Assembly: GCF_030272615.1 (NCBI RefSeq)
Contig: NC_081411.1
Location: 187,495,449 to 187,559,448 of the forward strand
Origin: Cryptomeria japonica
Lineage: Eukaryota; Streptophyta; Pinopsida; Cupressales; Cupressaceae
Length of the DNA stretch: 64,000 bases
Direction of reading: 5' to 3'
The translations under genes and the position numbers were made by a program. The notes beneath the pieces were generated by a model that searched no databases, was not told the origin of the DNA, and saw only the letters and a program-made list of their open reading frames with translations. How positions within the stretch are numbered: position 1 is the first letter of the stretch; every line of letters starts with the position of its first letter. Shown piece after piece: positions 47,384 to 59,037 of the stretch.

Positions 47384-48715
47384 ATGAAGATTCTCATGTG
47401 GAATGTTAGGGGCTTAAACACCCCTAATAGACAACGTACAATCAAATGCCAATTAGAACAATAGTTGATCAACTTAGTTCTCATTCAAGAATCCAAGATA
47501 TCAAGCTAGGAAGTTGAAGTTTTTGTCAAGTAGTATAAAGGCTTGGTTTAACAATGTTGTACATGCATCAGGGGGTGGCGGCATAATGTGGAAATTAAAC
47601 AAACTTAGTATAAATGATCAAGAACACGATCATAATTGGATTTAGGTACGTGTCTCAAGCTTATCCTCTAATTTGTCTTTCATTTTATTTAATGTATACA
47701 GGCCTACAAAGACCAAGGATAAAAAAGTACTATGGAATGCCATTGAAGCAAAGATTTTTGCCATTGATCACCACTTTATAGTGGTGGGTGATTTTAATGT
47801 TATCCTAAATGCTAAAGACAAGTCAGGTGGCCTAAAAAGACCATCCCAAACCCAAAAGAATTTTAGGCTCTTTGTTCACAACAATGCTATAACTGATATA
47901 GTCCCAACTAATAGGAAACTTACATGGAGTAAAATAAGAGATGGCTTTACAAACATTGCAGAGAGGCTTGATTGCTTCTTGATTTTTGAGCATTGGCTCA
48001 ATATGACAATGTTGCTAACCTCTTGTATTTGGCTAGTTGTAATTTTCTATCACTACCATATGGTTCTTCAAATTATAGAAGAATCTCATCCCTCATGGTG
48101 CCAATTTTAGTTTGAAAAGATATGGTTCAGATTAGGTGACCTCTTGGAATTGCTAACTCATGATGGAAGGAATCAAAAGTATTCTATGGCTTTGAGATAT
48201 TCACATTTAGTAAGAGGTTGCATTTCCTCAAGAACAAGCTTAAGGTGTAGAACAAAGTAGGCTTCAAAGACATATTCATAGAAAGATAACGGGTGGAGCA
48301 AGAAATGGCAGATCTCAGTAGCCACGTCATCAACCATGGTATGACAAATAACGAGTTTTTAGAAGAGAAAAGTCTTCTAGGTGAATATGAAAAAATCCTT
48401 GCTTGATAAGAATGTTAATGGTGATCAAAATCCAAATTATTATGGCTCGCTGAAGGTGACCAAACCAGCAAAAAAAATCAAAATACCACAAAAAGTAAGT
48501 GAAGCTAGAATAAGATATCCCAAATTAAATGACCAAATGGTCAGGTTTTAACTAATCCAAAGGAGATTCAAGATACCAAAATACAACATTTATAAGAATT
48601 ACTATGCAATAATGGCATTGTGGATCAAATTGATCTAAATATTTTAAATCATATCCCAACCCTAGTCAACAAAGAAGATAATACCCATTTAAATGCAGTG
48701 GTAACCAAAGATGAC
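47384..48715 (+). pseudogene. LINE ORF2 endonuclease region, broken
   Basis: The start MKILMWNVRGLNTPN (ATG at 47384) is the hallmark N-terminus of APE-type LINE endonuclease. A stop comes at codon 27. The region 47673-48110 gives the catalytic-type FIVVGDFNVILNAKDKSGG and KLTWSKIRDG. The conserved SDH end is lost. From 48110 to 48715 there is only weak linker sequence before the Copia insertion. The enzyme would nick target DNA to prime reverse transcription. It is not functional. Confidence 0.8.
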
Positions 48716-48720
48716 GTAAA

Positions 48721-50123
48721 TGTTTGTATTTGATTGAAGATTGCATTGATGAACTATTTTATTATCATTGATGTCAGTTGTAACTAGTAATGGTGTTGTT
48801 ATGATGCTGTTTTGCAACCGGTAGTTGTGCAAGTGAAGGAAACCAGTATTACTTTAAAAGCAGTGAGATCAACTGGTAACCCTACCTATTGATGTGCCAA
48901 ACCCTAATCAATGGAGCTTGGTGAATCAATTGTATTGATTTATGATCAAATGGTGATCGGTAATGATTATGCCATGTATGCATGTTGTATGTGATAAGTT
49001 TCAAGTGGTTTTTGGTGCATAGAGATAACGGTTTTATCTTGGGAATGAGTGAGTACATTGCATGAAGAGGAAACCACATGATGAGTTATAGGAATCGATG
49101 AGCAGTGATCAAGGAGTGGTTGAGGTTGTCTTAAATAATGTGTTGTTGATTGCTATGTAATCTAATGGTAATACTTGAACTGATTTGTTTGTAATCTCTA
49201 TGAGATCTTAGGTTTGTGATGTGTTACAAACCTATTATTTTGCTTATAAGGTCGATGAGTTGTTTTGTTGTAGTATTGCCAATTTTGGTTAAGTGTCAGT
49301 GTGATTGATTGCCAAACTAGAAGGTGTATTTGTAGTATGTGTGAAGGAAGATAGGAGCATGAAAAAGATCTTATCAAGTAGAGTAGTGCTATTTACCAGA
49401 TCAAAAAACCCTTGTTGTTCTCTAACAATTACAATAGTTAAATTCCTTAACTGGGTAAGCTTTAACAGGTTAATTTTATCTAAACCCTCTAACCAAGTGA
49501 TCCATTAGCTTGGATTTCAAATCCTCTATCGAGGTTACTCCTAATAGGCTATTGCTTCTAACATGGCATTATAGTCAATCCCTTAACCGGGTGGTCCCTA
49601 ACAGGATCCGTTCTTAACAGGACATTTTGTAAAGCTTTAACAGGCTTGGCTCCTAACAGGGTGAAATTCAGAAGAGTTCAGAATACTTGTGGGTATTCAT
49701 CCCCACCGTGGTTTTTCCCATTTGGGTTTCCACGTCAAAAATCATTGTGTCAAGTGCTGAATGGTTTTTGTGGTTATGTTTGATATGGTTAATTTGCGTA
49801 ATTGTTAAATCCACTTAGATATGTTAAGATGACCGACATTAATTTGAAATGTGCTTTTACTATTGTTAGTAAAATGATTTGATGTTTTGGTTAAATGGTT
49901 TGGGAGTTTTAGAGCTGTTATATTGTTATTTTGATAGGCCAGTCAAACTGGTAAACTGTCAGTGCTATTGCAGTTTGTAGCTTAGTGTTTGAACTAGTTA
50001 GTTTAGTGATTGACTTGAGAGATTGTTTTTGAGTTTGGTGAAAGTTTAGTCAGTTTTCTATCTATTGATTCACCCCCCCCTCTCAGTAGTTGTCTAGATC
50101 CTTATTGATTCATCATATCATCA
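48721..50123 (+). repeat. 5' LTR of the 48721-55559 Copia (1,403 bp)
   Basis: It starts TGTTTGTATTTGATTGAAGA and ends TGATTCATCATATCATCA. Inside are a TAACNGG motif field (49440-49660), CCGTGGTTTTTCCCATTTGG then GTTTCCACG (49706-49733), and a C8 run (50072-50079). Confidence 0.93.
49436..49665 (+). promoter_or_regulatory. Cluster of TAACNGG motifs in the Copia LTR
   Basis: About a dozen variants occur, including TTAACTGGGT, TTAACAGG, TTAACCGGGT, CTAACAGG and CTAACAGGGT. The field recurs at 54888-55110 in the 3' LTR and, in a different LTR family, at 34085-34375. MYB-core-like. A regulatory role is inferred. Confidence 0.4.
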
Positions 50124-50125
50124 AT

Positions 50126-50137
50126 TGGTATTAGATC
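50126..50137 (+). promoter_or_regulatory. Primer binding site of the 48721-55559 Copia
   Basis: TGGTATTAGATC lies two bases after the LTR end. It is a variant of TGGTATCAGAGC. Confidence 0.8.
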
Positions 50138-50193
50138 TATTCAGGTCCTCTAGTGTCTAAGCCTAACAACTTGAGGTAAATATCTAGAAGAAC

Positions 50194-51408
50194 ATGATGA
50201 AGAAATCAGGTCTGAAGTTTAATAGGGAAAACTATAGAATATGGAATGATAGGATGAAAATCTATATCAAGAGTCTAGGAAGTCAATACTGGGAACATGT
50301 TGTTACACAATATACTGCACCTAGTGGGACTCTGTCTGATGATCAAAAGAAAGAGAAACAAGATAATAATCAAGCATTGCAGGCCATTATCGGTTCTTTG
50401 TCTACTTCAGAGTATGTTGATATCCATGGTTTGGAGAATGCTTATGATGTGTGGAAGAAACTTGAGGAGATCTATAGCAGTAATGAGCATGTGAAGATTG
50501 CCAAAGAAGAGAGTCTGAGAGGTAAATTTGATGACATGCGGATGGATGAAGGTGAGAATATTCAATAGTATGGTCAGAGGATCAAGGAGATAGTTAGTGA
50601 GATCAAAAGTGTTAGTGGTAAAGTGGAGGATGCCATAGTGGTTAGTAAGGTGTTGAGAGCCCTTCTACCAGTCTACACTATCTGAGTTGTAGCTATTCAG
50701 GAGCTAAAGTCTATTGATAAAACTAAGGTAACTCTTGACTCCATCATTGGTAAACATACTGCATTTGAGTTAAATGGTTATGATGGTAGTGCTCAGAAAT
50801 CCAAATCTGTATTTAGAGCTTCAGTCTCTAATCCACTTGTGAGGAAAAGAAGAGATGTTAGTCATAGTTATGAGTCTAGATCCAGCAAAGAAGTTGATGA
50901 TGAAGACAATCTGATCGAGCTTGAAGCATTGTTGGCTAAGTGGTTACCCAGAGGTACCGGTAAGTACAGAGGTAAATTACCTTTGAAGTGTTTTGCATGT
51001 TACAAGATTGGACATATTTCTGCTAATTGTCCTAATGGTGACAATGAGCATAAGCGTGAGAAGTACAAGAAGTTCAAAGGAAAAGGCAAAAGAGATTGCC
51101 TCATTGCAGTTGATGGTGGTATCACTGATCAGGAATCTGAGGGAGATGGTAATGAAGACATTCTCTTTGTTGCCATTAAAGAGGAGACATATGATCAGAA
51201 TGCATTAGTTTCTTGCATGGATAGTTTTGATGATTGGATCATATATAGTGGTTGTTCGCACCACATGACCGGTGACCAGAGTAAATTTCTTACTTTGAAG
51301 GAATTTGATGGAGGAGTTGTGAGATTTGGAAATGACTCACCCTACATGGTAAAAGTAAAGGGAACCATTTCTCTTAATGGAAAGAGCAGTGCAGATGATG
51401 TCTACTAG
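50194..51408 (+). pseudogene. Copia gag and protease, nearly open
   Basis: Gag starts at ATG 50194 (MMKKSGLKFNRENYRIWNDR), UBN2 type, and has one stop at 50566. It continues in the same frame with another stop near 50684. The region 50839-51408 has the zinc knuckle CFACYKIGHISANC (C-x2-C-x4-H-x4-C, about 50987-51030), a Lys-rich stretch, and the protease site as WIIYSGCSHHMTGD. Tyr replaces the catalytic Asp of D-S-G (GAT to TAT), so the protease is dead. Gag would form the particle and the knuckle binds RNA. Confidence 0.88.
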
Positions 51409-52070
51409 GTTGAAGGATTAAAGCACAATCTATTGAGTGTAGCTCAACTAAATGACATAGGTTATCCATTGGAATTCAAGAGTGGAATGTGCAAAATCTA
51501 TGGGAGCCAAAGGTGAACTGATTGCAACCAACCAGAAGACAAAAGGTAACTTGTTTCACCTAAATCCTAAAGTCAACAACTATTTAATTGCTAAAGTAGA
51601 TGATAGTTGGTTTTGGCATCAGAGATTTTGTCATATAAATTTTTATAACATTGTCAAAGTCAGTAAGTGTAAGTTAGTAAGAGGTTTGCCTTAGTTGGGC
51701 AAACCGGTGAATGCTCTGTGTAAGGAATGTCAGTTAGGGAATGTGACATCCTCAACTTTTAAGAGCAAATCTTTCTCAACAAAACATTTGTTAGATTTGG
51801 TTCATACAAACCTTTGTGGACCAATAAGGACTAAAAGTATTCAAGGTGATAGATATTTTATTATCTTCATTGATGATTGCTCAAGAATGATGTGGGTCAC
51901 ATTCTTGAAGGACAAAAAATAAGCCTTTAGTAAGTTTAAGGCATTCATGGCCTTAGCTGAAAAGGAAAGTTTAGGAGAAACTAGTGAGGAGAAGAAGGAA
52001 GATGAACCTTACATTCTGATTTTCGAACCAGAACTGATGAAGCCGAAATTGGTGAAGTGAATGTTGTAGT
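51409..52070 (+). pseudogene. Copia pre-integrase and truncated integrase
   Basis: VEGLKHNLLSVAQLNDIGY follows the protease. The His-His-Cys-Cys zinc domain is seen as FWHQRFCHINF...CKECQLG. The core begins LVHTNLCGPI and YFIIFIDDCSRMMWVTFL (51790-51920). After a stop and about 40 more codons the sequence jumps to an acidic, Lys/Glu-rich linker that normally lies far downstream. The second Asp and the Glu of the D-D-E triad are absent. An internal deletion is the simplest reading. Confidence 0.85.
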
Positions 52071-53800
52071 ACTAGTTCAACCAGAATAGGAAGATTCTAC
52101 AGAAGAATATGATGATAGTGAGGAAGAAGAACCTAAAGATAATGATCATGTTATTCCAAGGTATGTGAGACTCAATCATAATCCTGACTAGATTATTGGA
52201 GATAAAGATGCTAGAGTGTTAACCAGAAGAAGAATTAGAGAGAATTCTTGCATGATCTCCACTATTGAGCCTAGAACTGCTAAGGAAGCCTTTGGAGATG
52301 ATCAATGGATCAAAGATATGGAAGAGGAGCTTGACCAGATTGAGAAGAACAATACATGGACCCTAGTACCTAGATCGGTGAATAAAAATGTGATATGTAC
52401 TAAATAGATATTCATGAATAAACTGAATGAAGATGGAGTAGTAGTCAGAAACAAAGATAGATTGGTATGCAAAGGTTATGCACAGGAAGAAGGAGAAGAC
52501 TATGGTGAGACATTTGCACCAGTTGCTAGATTGGAAGGTGTTAGGACTCTACTTGCATTTGCAAAATATAAAGGATTCAAAGTATATCAGATGGATGTGA
52601 AGTCAACATTTCTAAATGGAATACTGGAAGAGGAAGTATACATTGAATAACCAGATGGTTATGCTTTGACAGATGCGAAGGATATGATGTGTAAACTACA
52701 CAAGGCACTATATGGTTTGAAGCAAGCATTGAGAGCATGGTATGAAAGACTAAATTCACACATGATGAAGATAGGTTTCTAGAGAACCAGTGAAGAAAAC
52801 AATATATATCTCAAGACTGAAGGAGATAAGATACTGGTTAGTGAAGTGTTTGTGGATGATATCACTTTTGGAGGCAATGATAACATGAGTGATGACTTTG
52901 CAAATGAGATAAAAAGTGAATTTGAAATGTCTCTAGTAGGAGAGATAAAATTCTTCATAGGTTTGCAAATTCAACAGATGAAGAGGTATCTTTATCATAC
53001 AGTCCAAATTTGTGAAAGAGGTATTGAAGACATTTAGAATGGGAGACTGTAAACTAGTTGGGACACCAATGGTTACAGGTTGTAAACTGTCTAAAGAGGA
53101 TGATGTCACATCCGTTGATGAATAGAAGTACATATCAATGATTAGGAAACTGCATTATGTTGTTCACAGTAGACCGGATATTGCTCATACAGTTGGATTA
53201 GTTGCCATATTTCAGAAGAACCCTAAGGAAACACACATGATTGCAACTAAAAGGATATTTAGATATTTGAAAGGTACTATTGATTATGGATTATGGTATC
53301 CATATGCAGGTAACTTTGATTTGAAGGTTTATACAGATGCATACTAGGCATGAAATATTGATGACAGGAAGAGCACAACCAGTGGTGCATTCTTTCTTGG
53401 AGGAAGACTTGTATCTTGGAGCAACAAGAAGCAGAGCTGTATATCACAGTCCAATGTTGAAGCTAAATATGCTGTAGCGTATATGAATTGTACCCAGGCA
53501 ATGTGGATGAAACACATTCTGGAAGGATTCAAGTTGAAGATCAGAGAACTGGTAAATATTTTATGTGATAACACCAGTCCAATAAATATTTCAAAGAACC
53601 CGGTGTTGCATGCTAGAACCAAGCATATTGAGCTGAAATATCATTTCTTGAGGGAGAAAGTGCAGAGTAAAGATGTGTTACTGGAGCATGTATCTACTAA
53701 GGAGTAGCTAGTAGATATCTTTACTAAACCTCTGCCTAAGAATACTTTTGAGTATCTTAGAGGTCAGTTAGGGGTTGTGCCCCTACATGAGGTCAATTGA
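52071..53800 (+). pseudogene. Copia reverse transcriptase and RNase H, broken
   Basis: RT start: AFGDDQWIKDMEEELDQIEK. Then RLVCKGYAQEEGEDYGETFA, MDVKSTFLNGILEEEVYIE, ALYGLKQALRAWYERL and the catalytic box VFVDDITFGG (52846). RNase H: LKVYTDAY (53322) to SNVEAKYAVAYMN and LHARTKHIELKYHFLREKVQ. The end is LVDIFTKPLPKNTFEYLRGQ. At least seven stops (52405, 52648, 52780, 53123, 53345, 53351 and 53705) sit where Copia consensus has Trp, Gln or Gly. A frameshift is near 52985. The RT Asp pair is still present. Confidence 0.9.
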
Positions 53801-54147
53801 GCAGATGTAGAAGACATAAGTCCCATAGCTAATTGAAGATCTTGAAGCTGGATTGGTGTAGAGTGGAGCTACTCCAAAGGGGGAGCATCAAGCCCCACAT
53901 CGTTGATGCAGAATAGTAAAGTACGACACTGCATGTTTTACTTTCACTTTGGAATTATTGTCAAAGGGGGAGAAGAACTATATGATTGATAGAGAGAAGA
54001 ACTATAACTAGTTACCAACTGAAGACATGGAGACTCAGTTGAAGGAGAGTACATGGTAAAATGTAAACCATGATTCCTATACCCATGTATGTGCATTACT
54101 CTCAATCATCACAATCAAGGGTATTGATATTTGTATTTCCATCAATG

Positions 54148-54161
54148 CCAAAGGGGGAGAT
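54148..54161 (+). promoter_or_regulatory. Polypurine tract of the 48721-55559 Copia
   Basis: CCAAAGGGGGAGAT lies directly before the 3' LTR start. Almost the same tract is present in the 35781-42798 element. Confidence 0.85.
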
Positions 54162-55559
54162 TATTGGTATTTGATTGAAGATTGCATTGATGAACTATTG
54201 CGTTGTCATTGGTGTCAATTATAACTGGTAATAATGTTGTTATGATGTTGTTTTGCAACTGGTAGTTGTGCAAGTGAAGGAAACCGGTATTACTTTAGAA
54301 GCAGTGAGATCAACCAATAACTTTACCCGTTGATGTGCCAAACCCTAACTGATGAAGCTTGGTGAATCAATTGTATTGATTTATGATCAAATCATGATCA
54401 GTAATGATTATGCCATGTATGCATGTTGAATGTGATAAGTTTCAAGAGGTTTTTGGTGAGTAGAGATAATGATTTTATCTTGGGAATGAGCGAGTACATT
54501 GCATGAAGAGGAAATCGCATGATGAGTTACAGGAATCAATGAGCAGTGATCAAGGAGCGGTCGAGGTTGTCTTGAAAATTGTGTTGTTGATTTCTATGTA
54601 ATCTAATGGTCATACTTGAATCAATTTGTTTGTAATCTCTATGAGATCTTAGGTTTGTAATGAGTTATCAACCTATTATTTTTCTTATAATGTCGATGAG
54701 TTATTTTGTTGTAGTATTGCAATTTTGGTTAAGTGTCAGTGTGATTGATTGTGGAACCAGAAGGTGTATCTGTAGTATGTGTGAAGGCAGATAGGAGCAT
54801 GAAAAGGATCTGATCAAGCAGAGTAGTGCTATTTACCAGATGAGCAAACCCTATTGTTCTCTAACAATTACAAAGTTAAATCCCTTAACCAGGTAAGTTT
54901 TAATAGGCTTAGTGCTATCTAAATCCTCTAACCAGGTGATCTATTAGCTTGGATTTCAAATCCTCTATCGAGGTTACTCCTAACAGGGTATTGCTTCTAA
55001 CAGAGCATTATAGTCAATCCCTTAACCGAGTTGTCCCTAACAGGATCTGTTCTTAATAGGACATTTGTAAAGCTTTAACAAGCTTGGCTCCTAATAGGGT
55101 GAACTTCAGAAGGGTTCAAAATACTTGTGGGTATCCATCCCCACCATGGTTTTTCCCATTTGGGTTTCCACTACAAAAAACATTGTGTCAAGTGGTGAAT
55201 GCTTTTTGTGGCTATGTTTGATATGGTTAATTTTCTTAACTATTAAATCCACTTAGATATGTTAAGATGACCAACATTAATCTGAAATGTGCTTTTACTA
55301 TTGTTAGTAAAATGATTTGTTGTTTTGGTTAAATGATTTTGGAGTTTTAGAGCTGTTATACTGTTATTTTGATATGCCAGTCAAACCGGTAAACTGTTAG
55401 TGCTATTGCAGTTTGTAGCTTTGTGTTTGAACCAGTTAGTTCAGTGATTGACTTGAGAGATTATTTTTGAGTTTGGTGAAAGTTTAGCCAGTTTTCTATC
55501 TACTAGTTCACCCCCCTCTCAATAGTTGTCTGAATCCTTATTGATTCATCATATCATCA
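54162..55559 (+). repeat. 3' LTR of the 48721-55559 Copia (1,398 bp)
   Basis: It starts TATTGGTATTTGATTGAAGA; the TG terminus is changed to TA, as in the LTRs of the 35781-42798 element. It ends CATCATATCATCA and is followed by GTAAA. It is collinear with the 5' LTR. Confidence 0.93.
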
Positions 55560-55564
55560 GTAAA

Positions 55565-55928
55565 GACAACTTTATTCCAACTTTATCTTAACAAGGCACT
55601 AGGGTTGAATGGTTTCACAACACAATTTATTAAGAATGTTAGAATTTTATGGGTGACTATATCATAAAGGTGGTGGAAGAGTCTAGGAAGAAAAGGAAAG
55701 TATTAAAGAACTTAAACAATACCAAAATTGCATTAATTCCTAAAGTCAAAGACTGTATGACTTTCAAAGATTTCAAACCAATCTCTTTATGTAATACGAT
55801 TTACAAGGTGTTATCTAAAGTCATGGCTAACAAACTAAAAAAGATACTCTCGAATATTATCATGGACGAACAAAGCAGTTTTGTCCTAGAAAGAAACATT
55901 ACCAATGGCACAATAATCACACATGATA
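55565..55928 (+). pseudogene. LINE ORF2 reverse transcriptase fragment
   Basis: It resumes the LINE after the Copia insertion. ALGLNGFTTQFIKN corresponds to the conserved G-P-D-G-F box. Then come IALIPKVKDCMTFKDFKPIS, LCNTIYKVLSKVMANKLKKI and the start of the next RT block (DEQSSFVLERNITNGTIITH). This is the finger and palm start of the non-LTR RT. The sequence breaks at 55928, before the catalytic YADD-type box. Confidence 0.87.
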
Positions 55929-56726
55929 TTTTTTTTTGATCGATTAATAGTATTTTTATTGATAATAACACATTTACATTTCTAGCTTATCAAACCATTG
56001 ATAATGTCATTCATACACAGTCCAACATAGAAGCAATAGCTAAGTCCCCCACCATTGATATATAGCCCAAAATGATGACTACTCCCATCCACTACAAGTT
56101 ACTTATATGTTAACAATACAATATGTTTATAATGCAAAAAATTATCACAGTAAGAAATAAACAAAATAGACATCGGACTAGTGTTACTCTACGATTACAA
56201 TTTCCTTGCCTTTCACATTCACATCCTAGCCTCCATCTAGTGGTTCATCAAGCTCATCAATGTTATCATTACCTTTTGGCATGAAGTTGATCCATAGGGT
56301 TCGTTATTGCCTCTTCTTCTTTGAACCTCTCAGGCATCCACATTTCCTTCTGGATGAAGAAGCACCACTTGAGCTTGAATATTTCATCTCATTCATTCCC
56401 CATTTCTCCAACTCCCATCTGATCTCCTGTTGTTCCCATGCTGCCAAATATTCCTTAAGCTCGTGCATTCCTATATGTGCCGAGGCATGATGCACCTCGT
56501 TATTGTAGTTTGTACTCCATAAAAGGTATGGGCACAATGGAGGTTGAAATTCACTGATGTGAATCCAAACCCCATTCGAACATACAAAGTCCTCTCCATC
56601 ACACATCATCTTCAAGAAGCTATCTAGCCCTCTGCACCACTCCTCCCAGATACATGCATGGAAAATCCATTCCACTCTCTCCTTGTCTTCGAGCTCAAAG
56701 AACCAAGCCACAAATATAGATGCAAT
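55929..56726 (-). pseudogene. 3' end of a retrocopied transcript of unknown gene, with poly(A) trace
   Basis: The minus strand carries an open frame at 56304-56711 that is also open further upstream to the LTR at 56727, so its true start is lost. It encodes about 140 residues, not recognised. It is rich in Trp, Glu and Cys (VAWFFELEDKERVEWIFHAC, GVWIHISEFQPPLCPYLLW), ending in a Ser-Arg-Lys-rich tail (SSSSGASSSRRKCGCLRGSK). About 345 bases of 3' untranslated-like sequence follow, then AATAAA (55955-55960) and, 18 bases later, a run of nine A (plus-strand T at 55929-55937). This is the layout of a reverse-transcribed mRNA joined to the LINE RT. The 5' end was cut off by the Copia LTR. Confidence 0.6.
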
Positions 56727-57184
56727 TGTTAGGGTTTAGGTAGATCTGAAGCAGATACAAATTAACAATTATATGAAGATACAAACACAAAAAATGACGA
56801 AAAATACATAACACATATAACATAGAGATTTAACATGGTTCACCCAAGATGGCATACATCCACAAAACACAATCGTCCAATCTTTTCTTATTAACTAGTG
56901 AAATCAGTACAACACCATTACAATGCCTTTTACATTCCAGCTACTTATAACATGCAATTTCTACGACAACATGTACAAAGTCAACCTTCTTTAGGGTTTT
57001 TTCAATGTCAATTTTTTTTCTCAAAAATCTCAAATCATTTTTCTCGAGGGTTGTGCCCTCGAACCCCTGCTCTTAGGGGCTGTCGCCCTCAGACCCTTGC
57101 TCGAGGCTTGACCCGACTTTGAACCCCAACGAGGATACATATCGAGTGTATAATACTTACATGATCAGTCTCCACATATTAACA
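56727..57184 (-). repeat. 3' LTR of minus-strand Copia (458 bp)
   Basis: Plus-strand ends are TGTTAGGGTTTAGG and CACATATTAACA. It contains a GC-rich block with short inverted repeats (57040-57115: CGAGGGTTGTGCCCTCG and CTTAGGGGCTGTCGCCCTCAG). Next to it is the purine tract at 57185-57197. Confidence 0.78.
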
Positions 57185-57197
57185 ATCTCCCACTTGG

Positions 57198-57989
57198 AGA
57201 TTGATCGGTCTCCACACCAGACAATCTCCCACTTGGAGACTAATCCTGGATGACGCCACCGCTCTTGCAACTCCCACTGGATAAAACACTTGGACTTGGC
57301 CATTCCTTAAGTTCATGATTTTTCAGTCAAGAAGGCTAATAGAAATTGATGAGGAAATCAACTTCTCCTATGTGACTACCTTTGTGAACATATCTACAGG
57401 ATAGTCACTTGTGTGAATCTTCTCAAGCTGTAATTGGTCATCCTCCATAATAGACCATATGAAGTGGTACCTGAGTTGAATTTGTTTTGTCTTGGAATGA
57501 AGAACAAAATTCTTGGCAAGATGAATGACACTCTAGCTATCAGTATACAATGGTCTATCCTCCTGCATCTTGCCCAATTCCTCCAAAAACCATTGTAATG
57601 AAATCATCTCCTTGCTAGCTTCAGTAGCAACCACATACTCAGCTTCAGTGGTTGAAAGTGGAACAAAATTTTGTGGTATAGAAATCCAACTAACTACAGT
57701 TCCCCCTATAGTAAAGACATACCCTGTAGTACTCCTCCTTGTATCAATATCACCTGCTAGATCAGAGTCAACATATCCTTGTAGTACAGAGTTTGATCCT
57801 TTGAAACATAATTCTTTTGTATTAGTACCTCTCAAATACATGAGAATCCATTTGACAACATTCCAATGTTCCATTCCCAGATTGCTCATATACTTGCTCA
57901 CAACAACTCCCATTACATGTACAATATCCGGTCGTGTGCATACCATCGCATACATCAAACTGCCAATAGCTAATGGATATGGAATGTTA
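57198..57989 (-). pseudogene. Copia RNase H region, minus strand
   Basis: The frame 57533-57958 gives MMYAMVCTRPDIVHVMGVV, then LQGYVDSDLAGDIDTRRSTT, VSWISIPQNFVPLSTTEAEY and EMISLQWFLEELG. This is a good match to the Copia RNase H (DSD with the later E residues). A stop after LYTDS truncates it. The last part (57300-57530) continues weakly. Confidence 0.88.
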
Positions 57990-59037
57990 GGGAAAACACA
58001 TGAAGCTGTGTCACACTTGGGGCTAATTAGGGGTAGTTCGACCGAACTAAGTTCAACCGGACTACCATCCTACCACATGGCATCCCGTGTCATTGGTGTG
58101 GCACCTAAATGGCACCAAGAGTTCTTCGAACTAAGTTTGACTGAACTCAGTTTGACCAGACTCTTGGCACCATTTAGGCGCTTTTTGTGAGCACTTGAGC
58201 TCAAATAAAAAAAATATCAAAATAGTTCGACCGAACTCAGTTCGGCTGGACTCCCCTATGTGGCAGGTGATGTGGCAGCCAAATCACCTATTTTTTTTGT
58301 ATTTCTCAAACTTTTTACTTCTACTCAATTTTTCTTCAGGTAGAATATTTGTTTACAAAAATAAGAAAAATTCCCTTTTGTAGAGCTCGAAATCACGAAT
58401 CTAGACATATAATTTTTTTTATTATTTTGATTAATTCTAATTTTTTTTATTATTTAAAAATTGTGAGTAGGTTTTTTAAGTTCAAAAGAAGTTGATTAGA
58501 AATTAAAAAAATTATTAAATGATATTAAAATTTTTTTTAAAATATATTTTTCACCAGATGATAGAATCTTCTCCAAAAGGGTATAATTTTTTTTTGATAA
58601 TCATAAATTTAGTAGACAAAAGGTGATGCCAAATGAAAACTACCAAATTCAACTATGTTGGACTTAAAAATATTATTACGAGAAAAATATACATCAAAAT
58701 TTAATTTTTTTAAACACTGCACATATATGTCCTCTATTTGGAAAATTAAAATCAACAAAAAATAAGTTCATTTTCATTTTGTTTGGTGATGCCGACTAGA
58801 ACCCCTAATTTTCAGCAATAAAAAATCTATCTTTGAATATATTAAACAATTGTTAAATTTTAATTTTAATTTTTTAAATAACATACATAAATTTTATTAA
58901 TATTTCTATATTTGATCAGTTTACATTATTTTGAAATTCAATTTAGAAATGTCACTTTTATGCGGTCGAAGCTAAACAGTTTTAGTTGTGTTGGCCACTT
59001 CCTTTATAAAAGTGTGACACAACATTGTGCTTTTACC
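57990..59037. mobile_element. 1,048-bp terminal-inverted-repeat transposon inserted in Copia coding sequence
   Basis: The ends are imperfect inverted repeats of about 28 bp. The left is GGGAAAACACATGAAGCTGT then GTCACACTT; the right, on the opposite strand, is GGTAAAAGCACAATGTTGTG then TCACACTT. The duplication TGTTA flanks it (57985-57989 and 59038-59042). Removing it restores the reading EEVNKMSNIPYPLAIGSLMY across the junction, which confirms the exact ends. The interior has no transposase-like frame. It has several copies of a GTTCGACCGAAC inverted motif (58036, 58225 and variants). Confidence 0.88.

Larger units (their letters stand above)
48721..55559 (+). mobile_element. Ty1/Copia LTR retrotransposon inserted in LINE ORF2
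   Basis: Both LTRs are present (48721-50123 and 54162-55559), with the perfect duplication GTAAA (48716-48720 and 55560-55564). Primer binding site and purine tract are in place. Internal order is gag, protease, pre-integrase, truncated integrase, RT, RNase H. The integrase lacks everything after its first catalytic region, so an internal deletion removed roughly 1 kb of coding sequence. Most stops are single transitions in Gln or Trp codons. It is defective, but its termini are the cleanest of the Copia elements here. Confidence 0.93.

Noticed and set aside
57570-58190. Plus-strand frame of 206 codons
   Set aside because: Its first part is the opposite strand of Copia RNase H and the rest runs into the inverted-repeat transposon.
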